64,000 nucleotides of DNA from Thelonectria olida (Eukaryota; Ascomycota; Sordariomycetes; Hypocreales; Nectriaceae). The notes under the pieces were generated by a model that saw nothing but the letters and a program-made list of their open reading frames with translations, did no database searches and had not been told where the DNA came from. Of this stretch, positions 23,201 through 34,614 are shown in pieces. The stretch's first letter is position 1. Each line of letters starts with the position of its first letter. The stretch lies in the NCBI GenBank assembly GCA_020736575.1, contig JAGPYM010000001.1, positions 3,472,001 to 3,536,000 of the forward strand. Reading direction: 5' to 3'. The position numbers and the translations under genes were made by a program.

Positions 23201-26200
23201 GGGCATTGGTCACTGCATGTCACTGCGAAGAAGGCAAGTCTTTGTCGAGCTTGGGTAAGCATTGGTGAGTGAGTATTTGGGCCTTTGGGGGTTTGCTGGG
23301 GCGCTTTAGGTAGGGACGAGCCCTTGTTCCCGGCCAGTGCCAATGCACTTCATCGTCCACAGGTCAGTCTCACCATCCCAACTTTTGTTGTGCCCTATCT
23401 CTTGACTCTTCCCTGGGTTTGTATCACATGTATTACCAGCAGTCTTGACGGCCAGGGTCTTCGTTGTTACGTTGTATTGCTTCAACTCGAACCAGCTGCG
23501 ATCCTACTCGGTGCAATTGACCAACCGAGCAGGGTGAATACGATACGAATGCAGTCGAATGTACACTTCGTCAAGCTCATCATGGTGATCATGGGTCTTT
23601 CTTTCCAGAGTCTCCACTTCATCATCCAGGCCGGTCTGTCCTCGCCTCAACCCTCGTCGGGGCGACGTCACATTTCCCGCTCATTCTTTTGCCGGATCGA
23701 CAAAATGACTGCGGCCGCCAGCTCGGACCAGAACAAAGAACGAACGACTTGCCACACGAGCTCAAAATAAACATGAAGAAGGAGTCCAAGATATTTTGTG
23801 CATCACGAGCCTCATTCCACTCTTCAACCCGGCCCAGACCGTCAAACTTCGCACTAACAAGCTCCGAGGGCCTGGCAACATCTTGGCTGTTTTGCTAATT
23901 TTATGCCCCTATCTTGCCCATCCTGGGCAAGGTCTCGGAGGTGCCATGTTAGCAACGGGTGCTCCTCCCACCAGCGAATTATGTCAAGTTTTTAGGGGTT
24001 TCTACCTGTGTGAGAAATCCGTTGTCAGGGAGGGTCGGAAAGCCCGCTGACAGGTCCCCGAGTCTCGTCGAAAGGCTTTTGGCTTTCTTCCTCTGCGACG
24101 AATGCCCACAAGGGCCGCCCACAGTGACATTCGCTCGCGAATCGCATCGGTTCCCGCCCCTCACACATGCAACGTTCGATCTCGAGACCCTCGTGGAGTT
24201 GATTGACGGGCCATCCCTGAGCGAGGGGCCTTAATAGGCGTTCTAAGCTGTTGGTTGCCGCCTACAACATGTGAGAACCCCTCCATCTTACCGCCATGGC
24301 TTACTCTATGGCTTACTGATTTCTTCACTTTAGGATGCTGACGACAGGTCTCGTTCCTGGAAGTCTCAATAACTCCCCTAGCTTGGCTGACGGCTTCCAG
24401 CCATGTCTGGCTCCCTTTTCACCGCTCATGGATCCTACGAATCTCATTGATTGATCTTCTGTTTCACCATGGCGGAAGACCCATGCGTCGCTTTTCGGCT
24501 TTCTCCAGCAGACTCTGGCTTGACCATCAACATTGGCTGTCACGTATTTCGCGCCAACACTCTGAGACGGCCTTGAAGAGTTGATGCTCTGGAATGTTTC
24601 CCGTCTTGGGCTGTTCCAGTCCAAAATAGTGGCTCGGAGGTTACAGATTCTTCTTCCGCATCAATTGCCTCTCCAAAGAGGTTAAGAAATACTGGAGAAG
24701 TTCCCCCCTCCAAGTCTTTTATTGGCCTTCTCGGTCAGATCTCCCACCCTCCATCGGAGCTGATGCCTTGCTTGGTCCGTCACTGTCACAGAAGTTCTCT
24801 GTCAGGTTATTCTCCTTGGCTCTCAAACTCCTTCACTTCTCCATCCTCGCCGGCTCGCCAAGCAGCCCCCTGCTTCAGAACTCTAATCCCCGAGTTTCAG
24901 AAGTTCAAGAGGATCATCGAACCACCTGGATCCCTCAGGTTCCAAACAATGCGATTCCAAACCGCGGAGCGACGATCATGCCGCGGGATTTTCTCTCGTC
25001 AATTGAGTCGAGGGAGGTCATTGATTTACACTTTGACATCACTGATCAACTGCTATGACAAGTAGCGAATCTATATCTGGTAGCGATGCACAGGCACAAG
25101 CAGGGGAAACTTCCAGGAACCAAAGATCAAACTCCACACGCAAGACGAGATGATTGTACGCTCCACTCGACACGAGATGATCTCAGTGAGGTGAGGTCTC
25201 CTTTTCACTTCATACGTCCGAACCAACAGACTGCTCCCAATGTTGTTTGGTGATCCACCATGTCGTCCACAGCATGGATCCAATGTATTCTCAATCCTTC
25301 AAAGTTTGATGGCCATCATGATGTGATGATGAACCTCCGCTTACTGTACCAGTGCACGCCGCGTTGACCTAGTCCGGCATCCAACCAGCTTGCTTTCGTA
25401 CCTTGACGGGCCGTTAGTCCCGTATCGAGATCCGACTGTGCGGCTTGAAGTGGTGATGGCAGCGGGACGCGCGGGCTGCGTCTGTTTCGTAACTGTTGGT
25501 TCCACAGCATGACACAGATCAGCACTCAAAGTCGGTCGAGTCGCAATTAGATTCGCTAATAATGCGCTCGGACGAACCAGATGCTAGAGCATTGCGATTG
25601 TGTTTCCATCCCATCCCATCGGTGATGCCACCCTAATGTGTCTTAATGTCGCAGTTGTGATCATCGTTCGGCATCCATCCGGGATAGAGCTTCTCCTTTA
25701 ATGAAGGGGCCTACGTTGGTCGTGGGTCGCAAACAAGTATCTACATTATGATGCACGGGACTTCCATGGGAGGATTCGCTTCCACCAACAAGGCGATTTG
25801 AACTCACAAACACCCCATCCTCTAAACATCGGAATCTAGATGAAACCGATATCATGCGCCCTAATCATTCCAGGACCACCGTCACACACAAGGCAGCTCA
25901 TTTCATCCAACTTGTTTGAGGGAAATGAACATCACGGTGTTTTGTTTTGTTTCTACTCTTTCATTTCACTGCGTTATCTATTCAAGACCTCTGGTGTAGC
26001 AGAGGAATGTATGCAAGTTGGTCCTACATACTACGCACACCGGCTTCTCGGATAACATGTTCCACAGCAGCAACGTACCGTTTTCCATCCAATGTTACAC
26101 TCGAAGCCCCGCAAGTAGCATGGCAAATGACCAGCAGATCCCCGCATTCCACTCCAGTGGTAACGAATTGTATGCGGGGTCCCTTACACAGCAGTCTGAT

Positions 26201-26707
26201 GCTATTCAGTGTTCCTGTCGATACTCGTAATAAACACTCTCAAAGGTCTGGGTAAGGTGCTGGCAGCTTTAAGATTTTTAGGCTGGAGTACGTATCAGAG
26301 ATTGAGGAGATTAGGTCAGTAGTTTCTCTCTTCCTTTCCATGAAGATTGAGTCCCCATGCGAAACTTGGTCTACGAAACAGTCAATGAGCTCTTCGTCTC
26401 GAACCACAACTTCATCTTCAAGAAAGGACATTTCTCAAGCAAACACATGATATTTCCACCATCAGCTCAATCAATCATCTACCATCACCTCTCAATGAGT
26501 CGTTTACGGAAATAGTCGTCAAAAATGCCCACAGCCAAGCTGCCCCTCTCATGCTTCACTCGGTGTGGTGTCAACCTCGGCAAGAAGGCGCTTATACACA
26601 TCATATTTATTTCAGATTTGTCCTTCCTAGAACATACAATTGAATTCATTCGAGAATAGATAGTTTATCTAGAGGTATTGATTCAAGAGTACCGGTTCAA
26701 GGGTATC
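20293..26707. other. gene-poor 6.4-kb region
   Basis: I found no convincing gene, tRNA or transposon in this interval. Frames reach 165 residues but are shadow-like, lack family motifs and overlap on both strands. There are no long terminal repeats or transposase motifs that I can see. It may be regulatory DNA, a site of non-coding transcription, or decayed sequence. The broken alcohol dehydrogenase just downstream fits a region under weak selection. Confidence 0.45.
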
Positions 26708-27862
26708 ATGACCGCACTGGATTACAAGTTCGAGGGCCGGCTCGGCCTCGATTCGGCCTCCGTCGAGGGCAACATGGTGTGGCAAGGGTTCGAGCCCAAG
26801 CCATGGGAGGAGACAGACATCGATATAAAGATCACGCATAGCGGTATTTGTGGCACTGATATCCATTCGTTATGCAGCGGATGGGTGAGTAGCTCACGCA
26901 TATCTCACGAGGGAGAGCCGTGACGGCTAGCAAGAACCATCCAGGGCCCATCCCCATATCCCCTCCGCGTTGGCCACGAAATCGTCGGTATCGCCGTCCG
27001 CGTAGGCTCTCAAGCAGAAGGCAACATCAAGATCGGCGATCGGGTCGGCGTCGGGGCGCAAAACGACTCCTGCCTGTGCCGGCATGGTGAATGCGACGAG
27101 TGCGCCGCTGGCCTCGAGAGCTACTGCCCCAAGATGGTTGTGACATACGGTTCGACGCACTTCAACGGCGGAAAGGCCATGGGCGGGTTCGCAACGCATC
27201 ATCGATGTCTCTCACACTTTGTCGCCAAGATCCTGACGGACTGGCCAGCGAGCACGCGGCGCCGATGCTGTGCGGCGGGTTGGCGCTGTATGCGCCGCTC
27301 GAGTACCACGGGTGCGGCCCGGGGAAGAAGGTTGGCATCGTAGGCACTTTGGGGTGTTGTTTGCGAAGGCTCTCGGCGCGGAGAGGGTCGTTGGGGTCTC
27401 GAGGGGGGCGGATAAGAGGGATGAGGTGCTGAAGATGGGGGTCGATGAGTACATTGCCAAGGAGGATGATGGTGGTTGGGCTATGAAGCACGACAAGAGC
27501 CTTGATCTGGTCATCTCAACATTGCCGTCTTCAAAGGTAAACCGACTCTCTCGTTTCCCGGGTCATTCATTCAACCAACTAACTCTCTGCAGGGTTCCCA
27601 TTACCGATTACATCAACCTCCTCAAGACGTACAAGTGGGCAACCTGACGACGGCGCATACACAATCCACCCAATCACTCTCATCGTGCGCCGTATCAAAT
27701 TCACGGGCTCGAGCATCGCGAGAAACGGCAGAGATGCTGCAGCTTGCGGTGGACAAGATGGTGCGGCGGCGGATACAGCAGCGGCCCGTGAGCGAAGCGA
27801 ACCAGGCAATCATGGATATGGATGCCGGAAAAGCGCGGTATCGTTATGTTTTGACTAATTGA
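26708..27862 (+). pseudogene. broken zinc-dependent NADP alcohol dehydrogenase (ADH6/CAD type)
   Basis: The start is intact (MTALDYKFEGRLGLDSASVE), followed by the catalytic zinc motif ICGTDIHS, an intron at 26885-26944 (GTGAGT...CCAG), then VGHEIVG and the structural-zinc cysteines (CLCRHGECDECAAGLESYC). At about 27230 a one-base loss breaks the frame after HFVAK; the family sequence continues in the next frame as DGLASEHAAPMLCGGLALYAPLE. At about 27345 a second break has removed the Rossmann glycine motif (GxGGLG) between KVGIVG and HFGVLFAKALGAERVV. Near 27537-27592 a plausible intron would shift frame by one. Near 27650-27700 another shift separates INLLKTY from MLQLAVDKM and the end ARYRYVLTN. 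With at least three to four breaks and loss of the cofactor loop, no working enzyme can be made. Related enzymes reduce aromatic and medium-chain aldehydes. Confidence 0.88.
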
Positions 27863-28100
27863 GAGTGGGATGAGAAGAGAGTTTACAATAGGCATTGTGC
27901 AGAGTCGAGACTTAGAAGTTGAGTGTGCGAGAGACCAAGAAGAAGAGCCTCGGACCAGTTGATACGGTAGGGAAACCATATATGCCAACTTGATGTCATA
28001 CCAATGCTCTCTCTCCCCTCTATTGTCTGAAGCAAAAAGGCAGATTATCGTGAACAAGAAGACCACGAGGACACTCATTGAGCGGGCTGCAAAAAGCAAT
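27863..28100. other. short intergenic region
   Basis: The spacer between the pseudogene and the tRNA gene. A run of five A on the plus strand (28091-28095) is the Pol III terminator of the minus-strand tRNA gene. Confidence 0.5.
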
Positions 28101-28181
28101 GCGTGATCTGGGAATCGAACCCAGGGCTCCCCGACGCTGCTCGGATGGCAACGGAGAATTTTACCACTAAACCAATCACGC
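28101..28181 (-). tRNA. tRNA-Gly (anticodon GCC) with 11-nt intron
   Basis: On the minus strand the sequence folds into a complete cloverleaf: a 7-bp acceptor stem (GCGTGAT/ATCACGC, all pairs intact), a D-arm with TAGTGGTA, an anticodon stem CTCCG/CGGGG, the loop TTGCCAT with GCC anticodon, and a T-arm CTGGG-TTCGATT-CCCAG. The A and B boxes of the internal Pol III promoter are recognisable. An 11-nt intron sits at the standard position one base 3' of the anticodon. A T5 terminator follows within ten bases. It decodes GGC/GGT glycine codons. Confidence 0.95.
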
Positions 28182-28521
28182 TTGTTTAGATATAAGCGGC
28201 CGAGGAAGTAGTGGTTATGCAGGGGTCGCTATGTTTGGATTTGGATCTAGGGTAGCCTAGTGCACGACGACTACAACGCGTTTCTCTCTCTTGGTTTTAA
28301 TAAAGAGTATTTGCACGAACATAATTGCTCGGGTTGGGCAAGAGTGTAAATAAGACATCCGCCCCCTGTTGAGAGTATTGCAACGAGAGCCTCTGACTCT
28401 TACGCCGAGCAAGCGGCTTTCGATGCCTTAGCTTTGGACCAAACACAGCCCGCCTGGGTTCCTAGGCTGCGAACACGAATGCAACAACACCAATTAACAA
28501 ATACAAGTCGAGCGGCCAACG
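28182..28521. other. intergenic region
   Basis: The space between the tRNA 5' end and the PARG start, probably the promoter of the PARG gene. I see nothing specific in it. Confidence 0.4.
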
Positions 28522-30093
28522 TTGGTTGCACATGCCAACCTCATCGATACCAACTTCAGTGGCTCATACGGTGCTAACATGGATGCACGAGCACCACACT
28601 TCATCTTGGCCAGCTCACCTTCATGTCGAGTTCTTGATCGCTTCAGCGACCTCCCCGACGACATTCCAGTCGACGAAGACGCTCTCGGTCGTTTCCCTTT
28701 TTGGCCCCTGCTAGGCCACCTTCTTCAACGGCCCATATCATCAACAAAACAGTTCATAGACGTGCTGCAAACCATAGGCGCTACTGCCGAAAGCACGCCC
28801 CGCAATGATTACCTCTTCCTGCAGCGTTTCCTCGCCAAGGCCCAAGTCGAGACGGAAGATGCCTTTCTCAACTCAACGTGGCCCAAGTTGCGCGACATTG
28901 CGCTGGACCTCCCGCATTACTTCCCCGAGGCCCGGCTCTGCCTCCTCGAACCAGGACAGCCGCTTCGTCTAAGCCGTGGCCAGGTGGCTTGCCTGGTCGT
29001 GCATCAGTTCCTCTGCTCGACCATCCAGCAGCGACATGATGGCGGATATCAGGACTTTGGCATCTGGTATTCGTCTGAGCAAAGGCACCCTTCTGCTGTC
29101 GAGATGTATTTAACAGCCCTGTTCGCCTACTTCTTGAGCCTTCCACCTGCCCTGGCGTTGATGCGCGAGCATGAATCTTGCCCCAGTGACGACGACGATC
29201 GGTTTGTTACCTATCTCCTCCACCAAGGACCGAAGAAAGCGTCGCTGGAGGGAGTCGCCCTGGGACCAGTTTCGGTCGACTATCTGAAGAAGCACAGCAC
29301 AGACTCTCACCTTCCGGAGGTGCAGGGATCGAAAGGCGGCGTTGTAGTATCTGCAAACAAGGTCATCGGATTCGGGCAGTCTGCCACGCAAGAAGAGGTA
29401 TTCGTTGGGATTGCGCCAGAAGCGTGTCCCGTGGTGCTTGTCGCGCCACACTTGACCAACGAGACTGTGGTTCGGGTATCTGGAGCAAGGGCGATGCTAA
29501 ACGTTGTCGGCCAGCGACGCGACATTGCATGGACGGTTCGACGTCTTGGCGACGATGGTAAATGGCACGGGGGTCGGTTGATCTTTATGGATGCTCTCGA
29601 AATGGACATGGCCGAAGCCGAAGCAGCCGAGTCGACGCTCCTCCCGGATCTGGTGCCGGGCAACATCGACCGCGAGGTGCACAAGGCGCAGACGGGATTT
29701 GAGACGTTGCGGTTGGGGCTTGGCCACCCTGCAGTCTCCTCGGAGGGCGGTGCCGTGACAGTACGGACAGGGCTGTGGGGATGTGGTGCGTTCTGCGGGG
29801 ACGCAGCTGTCAAGGTGCTGGTGCTGTGGCTCGCAGCGTCAGCGGCTGGAGTGCGGTTGAACCTGATGCTGAGCGAGGGAGATCAGCACGAGATAGGGCG
29901 TCGGTTTGAGGAGCTAGTCAGAGCCTGCGGCAGACACCGAGTGTCAGCAATGGCAATGCGACAATTGCTGTCCGAAGTCCCGAAAGGATTGCGCAGGATG
30001 AGCATTCTGGAGTGGAGCGTGTCAGCAATAAGCTGCAAGCTGAAGCAGGGGAGGGCTTGTGAAGGGGGCGGAGATGATTTGGGACGACTTTAG
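28522..30093 (+). CDS. poly(ADP-ribose) glycohydrolase
   Basis: This single-exon frame has 523 residues. It should remove poly(ADP-ribose) chains from proteins after PARP activation in DNA repair. Evidence: the catalytic double-Glu signature appears as IGFGQSATQEEVFVG (E291, E292), and the later PARG block as GLWGCGAFCGDAAVKVLVLWLAAS, which in animal enzymes reads NWGCGAFGGD followed by an LK-containing helix. The N-terminal helical half (SRGQVACLVVHQFLCSTIQQ) fits the PARG accessory domain. Two features are unusual: the normal GGG of the signature is GFG, and the loop before QEE is shorter than I expect for animal enzymes. The start could also be the Met at codon 20 (28579, MDARAPHF), which would drop a low-complexity N-terminus; the two cannot be told apart here. 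The last ~60 residues are basic. Confidence 0.85.
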   Translation: MVAHANLIDTNFSGSYGANMDARAPHFILASSPSCRVLDRFSDLPDDIPVDEDALGRFPFWPLLGHLLQRPISSTKQFIDVLQTIGATAESTPRNDYLFLQRFLAKAQVETEDAFLNSTWPKLRDIALDLPHYFPEARLCLLEPGQPLRLSRGQVACLVVHQFLCSTIQQRHDGGYQDFGIWYSSEQRHPSAVEMYLTALFAYFLSLPPALALMREHESCPSDDDDRFVTYLLHQGPKKASLEGVALGPVSVDYLKKHSTDSHLPEVQGSKGGVVVSANKVIGFGQSATQEEVFVGIAPEACPVVLVAPHLTNETVVRVSGARAMLNVVGQRRDIAWTVRRLGDDGKWHGGRLIFMDALEMDMAEAEAAESTLLPDLVPGNIDREVHKAQTGFETLRLGLGHPAVSSEGGAVTVRTGLWGCGAFCGDAAVKVLVLWLAASAAGVRLNLMLSEGDQHEIGRRFEELVRACGRHRVSAMAMRQLLSEVPKGLRRMSILEWSVSAISCKLKQGRACEGGGDDLGRL

Positions 30094-31190
30094 GAGGAAC
30101 CAACTCCAACTTGGACATGTTCGTCGCTACCTCGGTACTACAGAATCATTCTCACAAATGGTCACTTGGTAGTACAAGCTATCGAGTCTCTCTGTGTCAA
30201 GGAGTTTCAATAGTTTAAAATGCGGCATATCCGTTAAATTAGAGAGCGCTACACATGTCAGATTCGCCCCCCGACTTGCCAACGTATGTATGAAAGATGA
30301 GATGAGATTGTTGACTGCGGTTCGTTACGCGTTAATTTTATTTCCTCCGCGCATGAAAAGCGGGCTGCAGCTGGATATCTGCCTGCCTACGGATGGAACC
30401 GAGGGAGTTATTATTCGCTTGTAAGAAGCACAAAGTACTACGTATCCCATAGTTACTAGTATCCAGTGGCTCTCCTCGACCAACCCCATGCTTCTCTTTG
30501 AGACGCGTTTATTCGCTGGACCAAAGTGCCATTCTTCTTCAGCCTTTCAGCTGAAGGGGCCAGATATTACTGTAATTCTCCTTCCCCTCCCCCTGGATCC
30601 ATCATGATCGAATAAACCCCTGAAGACGGGTCCCGTTCTACCGCGTAGTACACATCAATACGCGCTTGATAGGGCTAACAGCCAACTAATTCTGCAGGGG
30701 CTTGCTGCTGTGAATAGGAAGGTGGGGTTGATATGCGTGGAAAGAGCAGACGGTTGGCGCTATTTCGAAAAAAAAATTAAGGGCAGATAAGGCTCAGCCC
30801 AAGGCCAAAAAAAAAAGAGAACCTTCGGAAGAGATGGATCTGACCCCCTGAATCCTTTCATCCTCTTGGCCTCGAGGCAACTATTCCCAATCAGGGGCGA
30901 ATCTAAGTGGTGGCTTTGAGGGGGGCTGCTTACTCTTTTTACCTTGCAGCATTCCAGCTCTGATACAATCACGCAATGATGCCTCCCTCTCCCTTCATTC
31001 CTACCCTTGGTCCCTCGTTTTGAGCTTCTCGTCCACCCCTGTCTGTCTGGTCTGGCTTGTCTTCAGACGAAGTACAAGCCTCAACGAACTTGTTTCTTCT
31101 TTCCCCTTCATCACGTCCACACACTTTTTTTTTTCTTCCTCATTCCTTCGTTTGCTTCTCACACCAGAAGAAACGAATCTCGAGCCCAAC
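30094..31190. other. intergenic region
   Basis: This is the 3' flank of the PARG gene followed by the promoter of the glycosyltransferase gene. The last 100 bases are strongly CT-rich (including a run of nine T near 31126), as is usual for fungal leaders. I see nothing else. Confidence 0.4.
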
Positions 31191-32748
31191 ATGTCGTCGT
31201 TGTGGTCGATTTGGTGCTTCAACTCGAGGCGGTTCTTGGCCTTTACCGTCTTCGCCGTCATAGTCGTCTTGATCTGGACTGCGAGCCCTATTGTACGTCT
31301 CCAAGGTGCATTCCATCTCCCTCCTCGTCGAAAGCTAATCATCCCAGGACTCGATAAAAGATGCCTACGAATATGTCTCCATCCCCGACTTCGCCACCAC
31401 CAAAACGTCGAGGCTTCACTATCTCATCCCCGCGTCGCAACCAAAGCTCAACTTTTGCGCAAATGTCATCTCGGTCCTCGCCAATCGATATCCCATTCCC
31501 GTCATGCTCGGCTACAAGGGCGAGGGCGAGTTCGATGCTAAAGCCACCCATCTCGCGAAGGTGCGGGCTATCCACCGGTACTTACACACTCTGCCCAGCA
31601 AGCAAGACGACGACCTGGTCATTGTCGTTGACGGCTACGATGTGCTCGCTCAATTGCCCGCCGAGGCCATGATCGAGCGCTACTTTGAGATTGTCGCGAT
31701 GCACGATAGGCACCTTGCTGACCGTTACGGCCTCACCGTCGACGAGGCTCACGCCCGAGGCATGCGCCAAAGTGTCATCTGGGGCGCCGACAAGGGCTGC
31801 TACCCCCCGATGTGGGATCAGCCTCAGTGTTGGGCACTCCCCCCGTCGTTTCTGCCTCACAACGTGTACGGCCGAAGCACCCACGACGGAGCTCTCCAGT
31901 ACAACGACCCCGTCTTCATCAACGCCGGCACCGCCATGGGTCCCGTCAGCGACTTGCGTCTCCAGATGGACCACGCTCTGATGTTGATCAACAACACGTA
32001 CAACGAGGACTTTAAATATAAAAACTCGGACCAGTACTATATGGGAAAGCTGCTCGCTCGCCAGGAGACGTCCCACACAAAGGCCCTCACCGGCGGCACC
32101 GTCCCCGGCCTCAAGGGCAGCAGGTGGCTCCCGCCGGCCGCCGACTTTGACTCCAACATCACCGACCTCCACATGGCCATTGACTACGAGTCCGCCTTCA
32201 CCTGCACCCAGTGCGGAAACGAAGGCTGGATGCGCAACCTGCAGTTCAAAAACCCCGACAACACCGCCCTCATGGACGCTGACGTCGGCCAGGAGAAGGA
32301 GTCCTTCAAGCCCTTCCCCATCCAGATGCCCGGAAATGTCCGAACCGCCCTGGTCCGCCTCTACGAGTCTATCGTCCACGATACCCCCGCCGAGGAGTGG
32401 ATTCGCAAGATCAAGCTCGGCACAAACGTCGCCACGGGACAAATCTACGGCATCTACCACGGAACCTGCAATAAGAACAACTTTAAGGACCGCTTCAAGG
32501 CTCTGTGGCTGTATGCCGACGCCCGTGCTCTGCTACGTGCCGCCACCGAGGCCTTTCACGCGAACAGACCTCTTGCCCCTCGCAAGATCGACGGCCGATA
32601 CTGGGTTGCGCCCAAGTACTACCCCAAGGACGACACTTTGTATGACCCCCTTGGAGGAGTCTACACTGACTACTATGACCCTAAGGAACAGTTCATTCCT
32701 TTGGGCAAGCTTTGCTCTGCGCACCTGTATGATTTATTTGGAAACTAA
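31191..32748 (+). CDS. type II membrane glycosyltransferase (PLOD-like fold)
   Basis: Exons 31191-31292 and 31348-32748 join to 500 residues. The intron has donor GTACGT, branch GCTAAT and acceptor CCCAG. The first exon encodes a short basic cytosolic tail and one membrane anchor (FLAFTVFAVIVVLIWTASPI, residues 16-34), so the catalytic domain should face the Golgi or ER lumen. A metal- and nucleotide-sugar-binding DxD-like site is seen in DDDLVIVVDGYDVLAQLPAE, followed by conserved Trp/Asp/Asn blocks (SVIWGADKGCYPPMW, FINAGTAMGPV, NSDQYYMGKLLARQ). This order (VDxYD, then GADxxCWP, then NSGxxxG, then DQ) is that of the PLOD/collagen-type glucosyl- and galactosyltransferases and their fungal relatives. 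The acceptor in fungi is unknown to me. The second exon could not be opened without the splice join, which places the Asp directly after the anchor. Confidence 0.82.
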
Positions 32749-34585
32749 AGGCCTGGGGCGGGGAGGGAAAAAAACCTTGGACAAGGAAAGAGATATCCCT
32801 TGTAAGTGTACCTGTATATTTTTTTTTGGGAATGATTCGAAAGCGAGATTCCTCGGAAGCATAAGGAGTCATCGAGTGGCGTTTCCTGGAGGTGTTGTCG
32901 GAGTGTGTGTCTGTCGCCTATATACCTAGATAAGAATGGCTACTGTTATTGTTCCTGTATGACTGATGGCCCTATCAGTGACTGGGGTTGCTGAAGTGAT
33001 CATGGAAGCGGGGGGCAGTAGTAATATCCTCGTCTGGGGACTCTGTTTAAGGGTATATATGAGAATAGTAGATGTGGTCTGATACCCTCGGGACATGTCA
33101 TGACACCAAACGTTCCACAGATACCTTGGTTCGGATATACGGTCTGCCATGTAAGGACCGCTCTGGCAATCCGGGACGCATTGATACGGCTTACTATGAG
33201 TTTGGTACGTTGCTTGTGTGTCGATTGGACACTCGCAAGTCATCGGAATCATCACAAGCCAAGTCGTTTTCTCAAATGGGAAAGACAGGGAACGCGCAAA
33301 GAATCATCAATCCGGCTTTTGATGGTGACTTTCAACACAGTGCTGAAGACGTCAATTTTGTTCATTCATAGCTCAGTACGCTGTCAAAGCATGTATGTAG
33401 CTCGGGTAAGCGATTTGAGAAGCGGTTCTGGGGAGGTCTCTTCCCGCCTGCTGGACACCATTAGAGAGCATCGTTTGGCCCTGTGAAAGGAATAAACTCG
33501 ACGGCAACCCTAGAAGTTATATGTGAGCAGAGTCATAAGCTAGATTCACAAGACAGAATCATCGACTAGTCTTTGAAGCGAGGTTGGCCTTTTCCTTCTT
33601 GGATTTGAAGTCGAGACACTTGTGCTTTCTTCGCTCACCGATACTGGGAATGAGCTGTCAACTTTAGGGATCCCATCGTGTGTACTACTTATACATGTGT
33701 CTTACTGATTGCCTTTCGGTCTCTTTTTTTATTTTTAATTTTTTATTTTTAGGATTGGTGGCATCCCTAGAGACCATGGAATCTGAATCCTGTCGTCAAC
33801 CGCCACAACGCGTGACGCGATGGTAGGATGGCATTAAGCCAAAGCTCAGCATGATAAATAATCACTCAACAGAGTTGTGGTTAGATGTTATAAGGGGAAA
33901 GAGGAACACGCGGCTGGCACGTTTTCTCGGCCTCGATACGTAGTCGTATTGGATGGAACTTTGGAGTAGCCGACGATGGACGCTTGAGTATTCCGGAGTG
34001 AGTTGAACCGCATGAAATGATTTATCCTTCAACTCTTTCGTCCTTTGGTAAGTATACTAAACAGGATGGTAGCACTGAGGGGGGTTCTTTAAAGGTGTTA
34101 AAAGTCTATAGAGGCTCACAACTCGACGCATATCGGACGTCTTCACATGCTCCCCGTACGCTAGTCGCCTGTTGTCCGCGTATGCCGGTGAATTTCTTGA
34201 GCCTAAAACCTAAGTTTAATAATAGTTAATAAGTTTGCCTTATATCCACCTGAAACCGAACACTTACGGCGGAGACAGCAACGTAATCAAAGGGGGGAGG
34301 GCAGGTTTGGCTGCGTTTGCGGTCCTCTGCCGAGCGTCGTTGTTCTGGCTCTCTTGGCATCCTCACCAAACTTGTGCCGAATTACCCGTCTTGACAGGTC
34401 TTGGGAGGGTCCTTTATTTCTTCAGCAGGGCTCGTTACGTGGTATCAAATGATCAGGGGTATCGGTGGGCATGGGCCATGTCCCTCCCAGAGCGGGTGTT
34501 TCCGTGATCCTGGAGGCTGGAAACCCGGTGATTGTTTCTATTTCAGGGCGAAAGGCTGTATATTAGAGTAGCTACCTGGTACGGC

Positions 34586-34614
34586 GTAGTAGTAGTCGTA
34601 GTAGTAGTGGTAAT
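34586..34614. repeat. imperfect GTA triplet repeat
   Basis: An imperfect run of GTA with single GTC and GTG variants. It lies outside genes and has no evident function. Confidence 0.7.

Noticed and set aside
31582..32460. 292-codon minus-strand frame opposite the glycosyltransferase
   Set aside because: It is a Val/Gly-rich antisense shadow of the plus-strand gene with no motif of its own.
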